Assembly: GCF_000188155.2 (NCBI RefSeq)
Contig: NZ_KE124774.1
Coordinates: 3,984,934-4,048,933, forward strand
Direction of reading: 5' to 3'
DNA: 64,000 bases
Origin: Methylocystis sp. ATCC 49242
GTDB lineage: Bacteria > Pseudomonadota > Alphaproteobacteria > Rhizobiales > Beijerinckiaceae
Shown: positions 45,023-54,060 of the stretch, one piece after another
Position numbering within the stretch: the first letter of the stretch is position 1
Layout: each line of letters starts with the position of its first letter
The notes under the pieces: generated by a model
Told to the model about the DNA's origin: nothing
Databases searched by the model: none
The model's input: the letters and a program-made list of their open reading frames with translations, nothing else
Made by a program: the position numbers and the translations under genes

Positions 45023-47839
45023 ATGACTGGCGACGAACTCCTGAAAAGACTGGCCGAAGCGGCGGGCGGCGCGATGGCGCCGGACAGCATGCCGGCAGGG
45101 GCCGTGCGGTTCACGCTGGAATATCACGTACCGCCCGACCTCGCGGCCGAACGCGCGCGGGTCGCTGAGCTGCTCGGCTCGCAGGCGTTTCTACTCGAGC
45201 CGCTGGACGAGGACAGGAGCGTTCGGCTCGGGCGTTTCCTCGTGCTGCAATTCCCCGGCGTGGCGAGACACTTTTCGGATCGTGCGCTCTATGAAATGGG
45301 CAACGCTCTCGCAGGGCGACTTGACCTGCTCTCCTGCGAGCCGGACGTGGGCGCGCGCATATATGGCGAGCCGGATGCGCGCGGACTCGATCTGTCGCGT
45401 CCCGAGGGCGTGGTCGTCGATTTGTGGTGCAAGTCGAACGCGCCGGCGCCGGCGGAAATACGCTGGGCGCTCTCGGCGATCCGCGCGCCGCAGGCGTGGG
45501 AGGTTTCCCCGGCGAAAGGCTCGGGAATATTGGTCGGGCAACCCGACACGGGCGTGGCCGCGCACCCGGAGCTGGAGAGCGACGCGATCGCCTGGGACAA
45601 GGCCCGGAACATTCTCGAGGGCGGAACCGATCCGCGCGATCCGCTCAGCTCGTCCATGGCCAATCCCGGACATGGCACGGCCACTGCGAGCGTCGTCGTG
45701 AGTCGTGATGACAAGGGCGTGCTCGCGGGCTCGGCGCCCGGCGCGCGGCTTGCGCCGATCCGCTGCGTCAATGACGTAAAAATCTTCGATGGCGCGCCCG
45801 TCGCGGCGGCGATCAATCACGCGCGCAAGGTTGGATGCGACGTCGTGACGATGAGTCTTGGCGGATTTCCTTTCTCGGCGATCGGAGCGGCCGTCGCCGA
45901 CGCGGTGGACGCCGGTCTGATCGTTCTCGCGGCCGCCGGCAACTGTGTGAAGATCGTGGTCTATCCGGCTTTCGATGATCGCGTGATCGCGGTCGCCGGC
46001 GTGGATGCGCAGGATCGGCCATGGAAGGGCACGAGCAAAGGCGCACAGGTAGATATTTCGGCGCCTGCGGAAAACGTATTCGTTGCGCGGCGGGCGCCGA
46101 ATGACGGGGGCGCGCCTCATATCGAAGGTGGGCAGGGCACGTCCTATGCGGTCGCGCTGACGGCGGGCGTCGCAGCGACATGGCTGGCGGATCACGGCCG
46201 CGCCGCCGTGCGCGCGGAGGCGGCGCGGCGCGGCGTCAGCGTGCAGGCGCTGTTTCTCGTCGCGCTGCGCCAGACTGCGCGCCGGCCGGCGGGATGGGAT
46301 CGAGCCGCCATGGGCGCAGGAGTCGTCGACGCCGAGGCGCTGCTGAAGTTGCGGCTGCGGGACATCACCGGCGCTTTTGCGCCGATGGCTGCGCGGGCGG
46401 AAGCCGGCGATGTCGAACTGATCTGGCGGCTGGCGCTGGCGCGCGCCAACGTCGACGGTTTCGATTGGGCGCGGCATGGCGCGGAGGCGGCGTCGCTCGC
46501 CGCCAAGGCGCATCTCGTGTCGCGCCGCTCCGCCGCCGGCATGGAGACGCTCGGCTTCGGCGGCTTGCGCGCCTCGACGGAAGTGGCGGCGACGGCGCCC
46601 GCGATCCTGCGGAAGCTTCTGGCGCAGGCGCCGGACCTCTCGCCTTCCGCGGATGTCGCCGCCTCTGCCGGCGAGGTCGAGCAATTGCTCAGGATCGTGG
46701 GCAAATCCTCGGGCGGAGGCGTGGAGAGTGCCGCCGCCGTGACCGTCGAGGCGGCCCGGCGGAGATTGCGTGGAGGCCACGCCGACAAGATCCTCGACAA
46801 GCTCGCCGCGGCGCTCGGCGCGCTGCCTTCGGAGACCGAGGCGCTCGCCGATGAACGCAAGCGCGTCGTGACCGACGCGCAGTCGGGTTTGCGCAAGCTC
46901 GCCGAAGATGGTCTCGCCGCGCGGCTCACGGCGACGGAGCGGGTCGGCATCGAGGCGTTGGTCAATATCCACGACCGCCCGGCGCTGCGCGTGCGCAATG
47001 GCGACGTCGACCCGAATGATCCGCTGCTGGGCGATTGGCAGGCGACGCTCCTCCTTGCCGCCGACAAGCCTCCCGTGGCGCTCGCCTCCGTCGGACGTAT
47101 CGATCTCGACGGCGAGCATGTCGGCACGGGATTCGTCGTCGCGCCGGGCTGCATCATGACCAATCGGCACGTGCTGGAGGCGATCGCGGAGGAATTCCGG
47201 AAGTTGGACGGCTCCACAGGCTTCGCCTTCACGGGCGAGCCGTCGATCAATTTCGCCGACGACGGGCTGGGCGACGCCAGGCGCTTCCGGATCACCCGCG
47301 TCATCGCGGCGGGGCCTGATCGTATCGACGACACCGTGGATTTTGCTCACCTCGACATGGCGCTGTTGCAGGTTGAAACCCGCAATAGCGCCAACATGGA
47401 GTTGCCGGCGGCGCTGCCCATGATCGAGGATCCGCAAATAGCGGCAGGCAAGGGCGAGATTTTTGTGGCCGGCTATCCGGCGCGTCCGCCGGCGGCGGCG
47501 CTTCTCGATCCCGAGACCAACGTCGTTCGTCCCGACGTCGTGGCGCGGTTGAGAGAGATCTTCGGCCTCGCCTATTCGGTAAAATATCTCAGCCCCGGTG
47601 AAATCGACAATCCGGCCGGCTCGCTGACAGGCGACGCGCGCGGCTGGGTCTTCGCCCATGATGCGACCACTCTCGGCGGAAATTCAGGGTCGTGGGTCAT
47701 TCGCATCGGAGAACCCTTCGGCGTCATCGGCCTGCATTTCGGCGGCGGAACGTTGCGCGCGAATTTCGCGCATGGGATAGCGGCCGTGCGAAAAACCGGA
47801 TTGATCGGCCAGCTCGGCGACGATCTGACGTGGATATGA
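45023..47839 (+). CDS. Double serine protease: subtilisin (S8) domain plus trypsin-like (S1/V8) domain
   Basis: 938 aa, no signal peptide or membrane segment, so cytosolic. After a prodomain-like N-terminal region (1-150), the S8 domain has Asp175 in VGQPDTGVAAHPE, His217 in NPGHGTATASVV, Asn307 in AAAGNCVK and Ser374 in GGQGTSYAVALTAG. A helical, Ala-rich middle (about 440-660) contains no known motif. The C-terminal chymotrypsin-fold domain has His716 in TNRHVLEA, Asp778 in HLDMALLQVE and Ser888 in LGGNSGSWVIR. Both triads are complete. ATG 45023 (GAGG upstream) is preferred to ATG 44990. The stop overlaps the next start (ATGA), and an EndoG-type nuclease follows. Regulated proteolysis in a conflict system is inferred. 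Confidence 0.88.
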   Translation: MTGDELLKRLAEAAGGAMAPDSMPAGAVRFTLEYHVPPDLAAERARVAELLGSQAFLLEPLDEDRSVRLGRFLVLQFPGVARHFSDRALYEMGNALAGRLDLLSCEPDVGARIYGEPDARGLDLSRPEGVVVDLWCKSNAPAPAEIRWALSAIRAPQAWEVSPAKGSGILVGQPDTGVAAHPELESDAIAWDKARNILEGGTDPRDPLSSSMANPGHGTATASVVVSRDDKGVLAGSAPGARLAPIRCVNDVKIFDGAPVAAAINHARKVGCDVVTMSLGGFPFSAIGAAVADAVDAGLIVLAAAGNCVKIVVYPAFDDRVIAVAGVDAQDRPWKGTSKGAQVDISAPAENVFVARRAPNDGGAPHIEGGQGTSYAVALTAGVAATWLADHGRAAVRAEAARRGVSVQALFLVALRQTARRPAGWDRAAMGAGVVDAEALLKLRLRDITGAFAPMAARAEAGDVELIWRLALARANVDGFDWARHGAEAASLAAKAHLVSRRSAAGMETLGFGGLRASTEVAATAPAILRKLLAQAPDLSPSADVAASAGEVEQLLRIVGKSSGGGVESAAAVTVEAARRRLRGGHADKILDKLAAALGALPSETEALADERKRVVTDAQSGLRKLAEDGLAARLTATERVGIEALVNIHDRPALRVRNGDVDPNDPLLGDWQATLLLAADKPPVALASVGRIDLDGEHVGTGFVVAPGCIMTNRHVLEAIAEEFRKLDGSTGFAFTGEPSINFADDGLGDARRFRITRVIAAGPDRIDDTVDFAHLDMALLQVETRNSANMELPAALPMIEDPQIAAGKGEIFVAGYPARPPAAALLDPETNVVRPDVVARLREIFGLAYSVKYLSPGEIDNPAGSLTGDARGWVFAHDATTLGGNSGSWVIRIGEPFGVIGLHFGGGTLRANFAHGIAAVRKTGLIGQLGDDLTWI

Positions 47840-48240
47840 TCGAGGCCGTCACGACCTGGCCGGCAATGCGGAAGCGGATGTTCTTGCGATGGAGCTGGCG
47901 CCGCTCGTCCACGCGGCGCGAGCTGCGCGCCATCAAAGCCATTCTCGATACTTTCGAAGAAATTACTGTACGCGGCGAAAAAGCCGTATCGAGCTGCAGG
48001 GCCTCGACGAGCCGGACGGCGCGCGATTGCTGCGCGGCCGCAAGCATTCTCGGCAATATTCGACGGCAAGCGCGGAAGCGTCGCCGCCTCGCGGACCGCT
48101 GCGGCCTGCTTGGCCGCCTGATGGATGTTGCCGCGGAGCTGAGGCCGGACGATCAGCCTGTCGCGCAGGTTCCTAAATTGGTCATGCGCGTCGAAGAGTT
48201 TTTTCACCATCCGCCGCCGGCGGTTCGTGTTGCTTCATAG
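47836..48240 (+). CDS. 134-aa basic helical protein between protease and nuclease genes
   Basis: ATG 47836 overlaps the protease stop (ATGA) and the stop TAG 48238-48240 is part of the ribosome site of the nuclease gene, so the geometry supports a real gene. Third positions are mostly G/C in this frame. The product is helical and rich in Arg (SWRRSSTRRELRAIKAILD, RRQARKRRRLADRCG), with a C-terminal segment QVPKLVMRVEEFFHHPPPAV. No known domain. It may bind nucleic acid or be an inhibitor/adaptor of the nuclease or protease. Competing frames on both strands are longer in part but lack this fit. Confidence 0.55.
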   Translation: MIEAVTTWPAMRKRMFLRWSWRRSSTRRELRAIKAILDTFEEITVRGEKAVSSCRASTSRTARDCCAAASILGNIRRQARKRRRLADRCGLLGRLMDVAAELRPDDQPVAQVPKLVMRVEEFFHHPPPAVRVAS

Positions 48241-48250
48241 GAGGTTTGTC

Positions 48251-49231
48251 ATGACGAACAGCATCGATTTTTCATATCGTCCGCGATTGCAGGAGCTGCG
48301 CCGGCTCGGCGGCGATGAGGGCGCCGATTCAGCGATCGCCGAATTCAATCTCGAATCCGCCTTTGGTCTCGAACGTGCGGGCGCCCCCAAAGTGTCGCCG
48401 CCCGAGCGTTTTGCCGGGATGACGGGCTATCGTGCGGATTTCATCGAGGGTTTCGAGGTCGCGCCTCCGGCGCCGAAAGGCCAGCGCGCCAGCGACGTTC
48501 TGCCGATCGATCACGCGCAGGACGGTCGGCTCGATTATCTGCATTTCTCCGTCGTGATGTCGAAGTCGCGGCGCATGGCGATGTTCGTCGGCGTCAATAT
48601 CGACGGCGCCGCCGCCAAAAGCATCGAACGCGGCAGGGATAAATGGTTTCTCGACGGGCGCATTCCGCTCGATGCGCAAATCGGCGAAGAACTCTACCTC
48701 GACAATCTGCTGGATCGCGGTCATCTCGTGCGTCGCGAGGATCCGAACTGGGGCTCCACACAGGAGGCGGAAGCAGCAAATGACATGACCTTCCATTTCA
48801 CCAACTGCTCGCCGCAGATGGGCGCCTTCAACCAGCGCACATGGCTGGGGCTGGAAGATTATGTTCTGAAGAACGCGCGCGCCTGGAAGGAACGCATCAG
48901 CGTTTTCACCGGCCCCGTCTTCCATGCCGATGATCTCGACTATCGCGGCGTAATGATTCCGCGCGCCTACTGGAAGGTGATCGCCTTCCTTAGCGACGAT
49001 CTCAAGCCGTCGGCAACGGCCTATATGGTCAGTCAGGAAAGGGAGCTGAGCGACCTCGAAGCCGCCTTTGGCGCCTACAAGACCTATCAGCGCTCCGTGC
49101 GCCAAATCGAAAAGATCACGGGGCTCTCGTTTGGTGAACTCACGAATTTCGACGGCTTCTCGAATGAGGAGGAAATGACCCGGACCGAAATATCGTCATT
49201 ACTGCGCGCGCCGGGCGACATGCGCGTATAG
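48251..49231 (+). CDS. DNA/RNA non-specific endonuclease (NUC1/EndoG family)
   Basis: 326 aa, beta-beta-alpha-metal nuclease. The catalytic motif is LLDRGHLVRRED with His158, followed by the metal Asn185 in FTNCSPQMGAFNQRTWLGLED. FTGPVFHADD, VMIPRAYWKVIAF and FGAYKTYQRSVRQIEKITGL complete the fold. No signal peptide, unlike secreted Serratia-type nucleases or imported EndoG, so it would act on the cell's own or invading nucleic acid. ATG 48251 has TAGGAGG seven bases before. Third gene of the protease operon. The N-terminal 80 residues could be a removable inhibitory segment. Confidence 0.9.
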   Translation: MTNSIDFSYRPRLQELRRLGGDEGADSAIAEFNLESAFGLERAGAPKVSPPERFAGMTGYRADFIEGFEVAPPAPKGQRASDVLPIDHAQDGRLDYLHFSVVMSKSRRMAMFVGVNIDGAAAKSIERGRDKWFLDGRIPLDAQIGEELYLDNLLDRGHLVRREDPNWGSTQEAEAANDMTFHFTNCSPQMGAFNQRTWLGLEDYVLKNARAWKERISVFTGPVFHADDLDYRGVMIPRAYWKVIAFLSDDLKPSATAYMVSQERELSDLEAAFGAYKTYQRSVRQIEKITGLSFGELTNFDGFSNEEEMTRTEISSLLRAPGDMRV

Positions 49232-49290
49232 CCGACGCGCGCCGGGCCGCGCCGCCAAGCCGCCTCGCCTTCTTTCGCGGTCGAACAGGA

Positions 49291-51174
49291 TCATTCCTGA
49301 AAGACATAGAGTCCGGGCGCGTCGCCGAGCGCAGGATAGCCTGCCTCGGGGGAGCCGATCGGGGGCGGAGCGGCAGCCTCTCCCGATCGCGCGGCCAGCC
49401 ATGCGACCCATTCGGGCCACCACGAGCCCTCGTTTCTTTTTGCGGCCGCAATCCACGCATCCGGGTCCAGATAGGCGTGATCGTGAGGCGTGGCCAGGAC
49501 CTGATAACTTCTTCGCGGCCGACCCGGCTCTGAAACGATGCCAGCGTTATGACCGCCGCCCGTCAGCAGAAAGGTGATTTCAGTATCCGTAAGGAGATGG
49601 ATCTTGAAGACCGATCGCCACGGCGCGACATGATCATGCGTGGCGCCTACGCAGAAGAGCGGGACGCGAATATCGGTCAGGGCGATCGGCTTTCCGTCAA
49701 CTTCATAGCGCCCCTCAGCTAATGAATTTTCGAGAAACAGGCGCCGCAGATATTCGGAATGCATACGGTAGGGCATGCGCGTGGCGTCGGCGTTCCACGC
49801 CATCAGATCGATCATCGGCTGCCGTTCGCCCATCAGATAATCGTGGAGGGCCCGCGACCAGATGAGATCCTGCGAGCGTAGCAACTGGAAAGCGCCGGCC
49901 ATCTGCTTGGAGTCGAGAAAACCCTGCTCCCACATCATATCGTCGAGGAAGGCGAGCTGACTTTCATTGATGAAGAGCGTGAGTTCGCCCGCTTCGGTGA
50001 AGTCGGTCTGCGCCGCGAGAAGCGTCATGGAGCCGATACGTTCGTCGCCGTCGCGCGCCATGGCGGCTGCGGCGATCGAGAGGAGCGTGCCGCCGAGGCA
50101 ATAACCGACCGCATGGACGCGCGCGCCGCGCGTGATTGTCGTAATCGCCTCCAGCGCGGCCATTAAGCCGAGTTTGCGATAGTCATCCATGCCGAGATCA
50201 CGATCTTCCGGGTCCGGATTTTTCCAGGAAATCATGAAGACCGTGAAACCTTGCGTTGTCAGATGTCTGACCAGCGAATTATGCTGGGAGAGATCGAGAA
50301 TGTAGAATTTCATGATCCAGGCGGGGACAATGAGAATTGGCTCGGGATGCGTCCGGTCAGTCGCAGGCGCATATTGGATGAGCTCGATCAGACGATTGCG
50401 GTAGACTACTTTTCCCGGCGTGACGGCAAGATTATTACCGACTTCGAATTGCTCGGCCCCCACTGGCTTCTTGCCGTTGACGAGGCGTTCCCAATCCTCG
50501 AGGAAATTCTGCATCCCGCGCAATAAGTTCATCCCACCCTGCCGCATGGTTTGTTGCAGCACTTCCGGGTTGGTAAGCAGAAAGTTTGACGGCGACGCCA
50601 TGTCGAGAATCTGGCGCGACACGAATTCAACGACTTTCTCATGCTGTCCGGTGACCCCGCGCACGCTCGTCGTCGCATTGTGCCACCATTGCTGATGAAG
50701 CAGGAAGCTTTGATAATAGAAATTATATGGCCAGCGGCGCCATGTCTCGTCGATGAAGCGGCGGTCTTGTGGCAGCGGCTCGATACAAGGTTCGATCATT
50801 CCGCCCTGAAGGACGCACTGGCTCGCGTGATGCGCCAAACGAACCGACTTGCGGACCGCTTTTGCGGCGAGCTGCGCCTGCTTCCCGGGACTTGCTGCGA
50901 GATGGGTCGCCCAGTCGAGATAAGCGTTGCCCAGAGCGGCCGGTGAAAGGCCGAAAGTGAAGCGCGCCCAAGTGGCGTGGAGCGATCGATCGATGACATC
51001 GCTCAAGGCCGTGGCGGCGTAGGAATCCTGTTCGAGATCCCGACGTCTTCTGGGGTTGCCGGCAATCGGCTGCCCGGTCTGTGGAATAGTGGCTGGAAGT
51101 TGCCGCTGCGCGGCGTCGTTCATCGTCTTCATTGTCGCGTCCCGCGCATTTGGCGTCGAAGGCTTGTCAAACAT
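49291..51174 (-). CDS. phaC: Poly(3-hydroxyalkanoate) synthase
   Basis: About 627 aa, class I size. PhaC N-terminal domain (NFLLTNPEVLQQTMRQGGMN, LVNGKKPVGAEQFEVGNNLAVTPGKVV), then the alpha/beta hydrolase: VPAWIMKFYILDL, lipase-like box VGYCLGGTLL with the catalytic Cys, Asp in GATHDHVAPW and His in GGGHNAGIV. Polymerises hydroxyacyl-CoA into storage granules. GSWWPEWVAWLAARSG near the end is typical. The N-terminus is uncertain (ATG 51174; also 51210 or 51132, the last with GGGA upstream). No phaA/B/P genes are adjacent. Confidence 0.93.
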   Translation of the reverse strand: MFDKPSTPNARDATMKTMNDAAQRQLPATIPQTGQPIAGNPRRRRDLEQDSYAATALSDVIDRSLHATWARFTFGLSPAALGNAYLDWATHLAASPGKQAQLAAKAVRKSVRLAHHASQCVLQGGMIEPCIEPLPQDRRFIDETWRRWPYNFYYQSFLLHQQWWHNATTSVRGVTGQHEKVVEFVSRQILDMASPSNFLLTNPEVLQQTMRQGGMNLLRGMQNFLEDWERLVNGKKPVGAEQFEVGNNLAVTPGKVVYRNRLIELIQYAPATDRTHPEPILIVPAWIMKFYILDLSQHNSLVRHLTTQGFTVFMISWKNPDPEDRDLGMDDYRKLGLMAALEAITTITRGARVHAVGYCLGGTLLSIAAAAMARDGDERIGSMTLLAAQTDFTEAGELTLFINESQLAFLDDMMWEQGFLDSKQMAGAFQLLRSQDLIWSRALHDYLMGERQPMIDLMAWNADATRMPYRMHSEYLRRLFLENSLAEGRYEVDGKPIALTDIRVPLFCVGATHDHVAPWRSVFKIHLLTDTEITFLLTGGGHNAGIVSEPGRPRRSYQVLATPHDHAYLDPDAWIAAAKRNEGSWWPEWVAWLAARSGEAAAPPPIGSPEAGYPALGDAPGLYVFQE

Positions 51175-51210
51175 GGATAAATCCGGCTGTGCGCCGACAT
51201 CGGACCGCAA

Positions 51211-51586
51211 ACGCTGTCAACTGCCTTGAGCAACCTGACGGCCTGGTCGCTATAAGCAACGTATGTCATGCGTGTTAAAAAAGGTATCAGCTCTTCTCCA
51301 AATATGGAAAACATCTGCATCGCTTCAACGCTTCGGGGCGGCCCCGACGTTGGGCCAGCGCCATATGCTCGTTGAGCTGGAAATGACGCTTTCAATTTCT
51401 GTCTGAAAAATCATATTGAAAATCGACGGTTCCTGCGCTGGCGGCGGAGGCGGGGACCCATTTTGTGGAGTTGCAATATGTAACGCAATTCAAGGATATT
51501 GTGTGTCATTGCGATAATGAAATAATAAGGCGCATCGAAACACGCCGGCGCCACGCCGCAGCCGGCCGCGCTGCGCCCGTCGTTGT
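51211..51586. other. Upstream region of phaC, no gene
   Basis: About 375 bases between phaC and the IS element, AT-rich around 51370-51540. It probably contains the phaC promoter; no clear motif or RNA was recognised. Confidence 0.35.
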
Positions 51587-52959
51587 CATAAGTCTCCCGT
51601 GAAGAATGCGCTTGAAGCTGCGGACAGGGCTTCGCCATAGGCTGAGAAGAGCGCGTCGATGAAGGCGCGCAAAAACTTCAGCCAGGCCAGCAGGCGTCTG
51701 AAGTTGTAGCCGGCGGCGGCCAGCACCGCGTTGGCGGCGTCGCCTATGGCGTGGGCGAGGAAGTTTCGGCCCATGCGGTGGTCGGTCTTGGCGTGGCCGA
51801 TCACCGGCTCGACAGCGGAGCGGCGCTTCATCTCGCGCTTGATCGCCTTGGTCATGCGCCGTTTCTGGCCGGCGATGAACACTCGGAACTTGCGCTCTGG
51901 CGGGGCATTGTGGCCGCGGTAGCCGCGGTCGGCGAGAATGCGCTGCATCGGCGCGCCGATCATTTGCTCCATCTCGGGGATGACCGTCGCCAGCGTGTGG
52001 CCGTCGTAAGGCGCGCCCGGCAGCGCCTTGGCGTGAACGATGAACTGCCCGCCCTTCGAGCGATGCAGCGTCGTCGCCACCGACACCTTCACGCCAAACT
52101 CATAGGGCTTGTGGGCCTTGCCCTTGCCGATGCATTCCACCTCCGGCGCATGCAGGCTGTAGACCTTCTTGCCCCTCTGGTTCTGGCGCTGCTCGCGCAC
52201 GCGCTCGGCCAGCCACAATGGGCGGCGAAAGACATCGATGAGCGCCTCGTTTCCCTTTGCCTTGCGGGCGATGTCGCGCATGACGCGGCCAAGGAATGTT
52301 TTGATCTTGCGCAGCGCCTTGTTCGCCCGCTTGTGCTGTTTGGCGTGCTTGTAGCGCTGATGGTCGATGAGCGCGTATTTGCCGATTCGCTCATAGGACT
52401 GGCGCAGCGCGACGCCATGCTTTTTGGCGAGCCGCACAAGCCTCTCTCGCGCGCGGTGCATGAGCTTCGCGTCGGTGGGGAAGGCGACGGCCTTCTCCTG
52501 CACCGTCGTGTCGACGATCACCTTGGTGAAGTCGGCGGGCTTCGCTGCGCCGGTGCGAGTCGCGACGGACAGGCTCTCCTGCAATAGCGCCGCGAGCTTC
52601 TCCTCGCCCATGCGTTGGCGCCAGCGGGTGATCGACGAGCGGTCGAACGGCAGCCGATGGGCGAAAAACTCCTCGCCGCAGAACAGCTGATAATAGGGGT
52701 TTTCCAGCCAGCGGTCGCACAAAACCTCGTCGGAGAGGTCGTGCATGTGCTTCAAAATCGCGAGGCCGGCCATGAGCCGCGTCGGCAGCGGCGGCTGGCC
52801 GGGACCGTCGGAATAAACCGCGCCGAAGCGCTGCTCGAGAAAGCCCCAGTCGATCGCCGCGGCGAGCTTTACGAGCGGATGCGCCCTGTCGACGATCTGA
52901 TCGAGCCGCGCCCGGAAAAGATCGCTCTGCCCGCTGTCGCGTCGCTCCTTCGGCCGCAT
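51586..52959 (-). CDS. IS5/IS1182-type transposase
   Basis: About 457 aa. The N-terminal DUF772 domain reads HPLVKLAAAIDWGFLEQRFG, LPTRLMAGLAILKHMHDLSD and GEEFFAHRLPFDRSSITRWRQRMG. The DDE domain contains VIVDTTVQEKA (Asp), ILADRGYRGHN (Asp) and KRRSAVEPVIGHAKTDHRMGRN (Glu). Complete, with no frameshift. ATG 52959 (MRPKERRDSGQSDLF) is the family start; the frame is open to 53001. Confidence 0.92.
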   Translation of the reverse strand: MRPKERRDSGQSDLFRARLDQIVDRAHPLVKLAAAIDWGFLEQRFGAVYSDGPGQPPLPTRLMAGLAILKHMHDLSDEVLCDRWLENPYYQLFCGEEFFAHRLPFDRSSITRWRQRMGEEKLAALLQESLSVATRTGAAKPADFTKVIVDTTVQEKAVAFPTDAKLMHRARERLVRLAKKHGVALRQSYERIGKYALIDHQRYKHAKQHKRANKALRKIKTFLGRVMRDIARKAKGNEALIDVFRRPLWLAERVREQRQNQRGKKVYSLHAPEVECIGKGKAHKPYEFGVKVSVATTLHRSKGGQFIVHAKALPGAPYDGHTLATVIPEMEQMIGAPMQRILADRGYRGHNAPPERKFRVFIAGQKRRMTKAIKREMKRRSAVEPVIGHAKTDHRMGRNFLAHAIGDAANAVLAAAGYNFRRLLAWLKFLRAFIDALFSAYGEALSAASSAFFTGDL

Positions 52960-53128
52960 CGAAAGCGTCTCCCTTTTCGATCCCGAAAAGGAGAGAATCA
53001 CGCCATGCCGCCCAGATCAAATCGCCGGAAAACAGACCGAAAGCACCCGCTTTCTTGCAAAAAACGATACTTTTCCAATACGGAAAACAGTGTCTCAACA
53101 GCGCCTTATGGATAGTTCACGGGTGACT
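51591..53128 (-). mobile_element. IS5/IS1182-type element, about 1.54 kb
   Basis: Inverted ends AGTCTCCCGTGAA (51591-51603) and TTCACGGGTGACT (53116-53128) match in 12 of 13 positions. They are flanked by CATA at 51587-51590 and 53129-53132, read as a 4-bp duplication. The enclosed transposase is intact. With these ends its stop codon lies just outside, in the duplicated target. Confidence 0.75.
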
Positions 53129-53208
53129 CATAATGGCCGCAAGCGAGCGACGGTTCTCCGGAATTTGTTCGCTTCTGGAGCAGAAACGCCGTGCTTCGCT
53201 TTCATCCG

Positions 53209-53994
53209 TCAAATATCGAGGTGGCGGTAGACCGAAATCTCTCTCTCTCTCGCGACCCGCGCGTCCTCTCCGGCCCGGATTCCCCGCCACAAGTCGAACA
53301 TCATGACCAGCGTCGAATAAAGGCCGGAAACTTTTCCAAGAATAAATCCTAGCGGGAAGATGAGCTTCCCCGGGGGAATAATGAATTCGGAGCCAAGGAA
53401 AATCAGAAGCGCGTTCATGAAATAGGCGGGCCTGTAGAGAGATTTCTCTTTCCACGCGTTTTTGGCGTAGGGACGCGAACTCTTCTTTACCGCCCTGTTG
53501 TAGGCGGGATTCGAGAGCAGCCCTCCAAGCCGGCGCTTCGAAGGCAATGCATTCGGCCCCGACAGCAAGGCGGTATAGTTCTGCCGCATTTCGAGATGCG
53601 CGATCGAGGACAAAACCAGATTTGCGACGACAAGCCCAAGCTTGAGCTGCGGGAACCAGAATGACATTTGGGCGGCGAGGTCTACGAAGCCAAGCTGTGT
53701 GAACGCATTCAGCGCAAAGGCGGAGCGATGGAACGCCGCGCGATTGATTCCCTCGACCTTTTCATCGAAGAACGCTGCGCCTGTTTTTGTCGTGACAAGC
53801 TCGGCGAGGAACCGTTGCTGCGCCTCGTCGAGTTTTCGTCTCCTCGCGATTTCGGCGATGGTCTCGGCGCGCGTGCCTCTTTTCACATTGAAGGTTGCGC
53901 GGCTGATATAAGTCGATGTCTGCGCCAGAATGTCTTTTGCTCTGGCGTAGAGTGATGTTGCAGAATGGATGACTTTTGCGGGCTCTGTTTCCAT
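53209..53994 (-). CDS. Conserved-looking hypothetical membrane protein
   Basis: 261 aa from ATG 53994 (METEPAKVIHSATSLY). The soluble N-terminal part (KRGTRAETIAEIARRRKLDE, FFDEKVEGINRAAFHRS) is followed by hydrophobic stretches LKLGLVVANLVLSSIAHL, AYFMNALLIFLGSEFII and LIFPLGFILGKVSGLYSTLVMMF, so two to four membrane segments are likely. The tail FDLWRGIRAGEDARVARERE is charged. Family not recognised. It stands alone between the IS element and a cupin gene on the same strand. Confidence 0.6.
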   Translation of the reverse strand: METEPAKVIHSATSLYARAKDILAQTSTYISRATFNVKRGTRAETIAEIARRRKLDEAQQRFLAELVTTKTGAAFFDEKVEGINRAAFHRSAFALNAFTQLGFVDLAAQMSFWFPQLKLGLVVANLVLSSIAHLEMRQNYTALLSGPNALPSKRRLGGLLSNPAYNRAVKKSSRPYAKNAWKEKSLYRPAYFMNALLIFLGSEFIIPPGKLIFPLGFILGKVSGLYSTLVMMFDLWRGIRAGEDARVAREREISVYRHLDI

Positions 53995-54060
53995 AATTTC
54001 TCTTCGACCCAATCTGTTATTGTCGTCCGTCCTGAATGGCGCAGCGTCGCAAGTGAGGGC

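Noticed and set aside
45191-47659. 822-codon open frame antisense to the double protease
   Set aside because: Arg/Gly/Asp-rich low-complexity product with no domain; it mirrors a high-GC3 coding strand, and the protease motifs on the other strand are unambiguous.
47572-48210. 212-codon frame antisense to the protease end and the small coupled gene
   Set aside because: No SD or operon fit; the plus-strand frame has ATGA coupling and a shared ribosome site with the nuclease.
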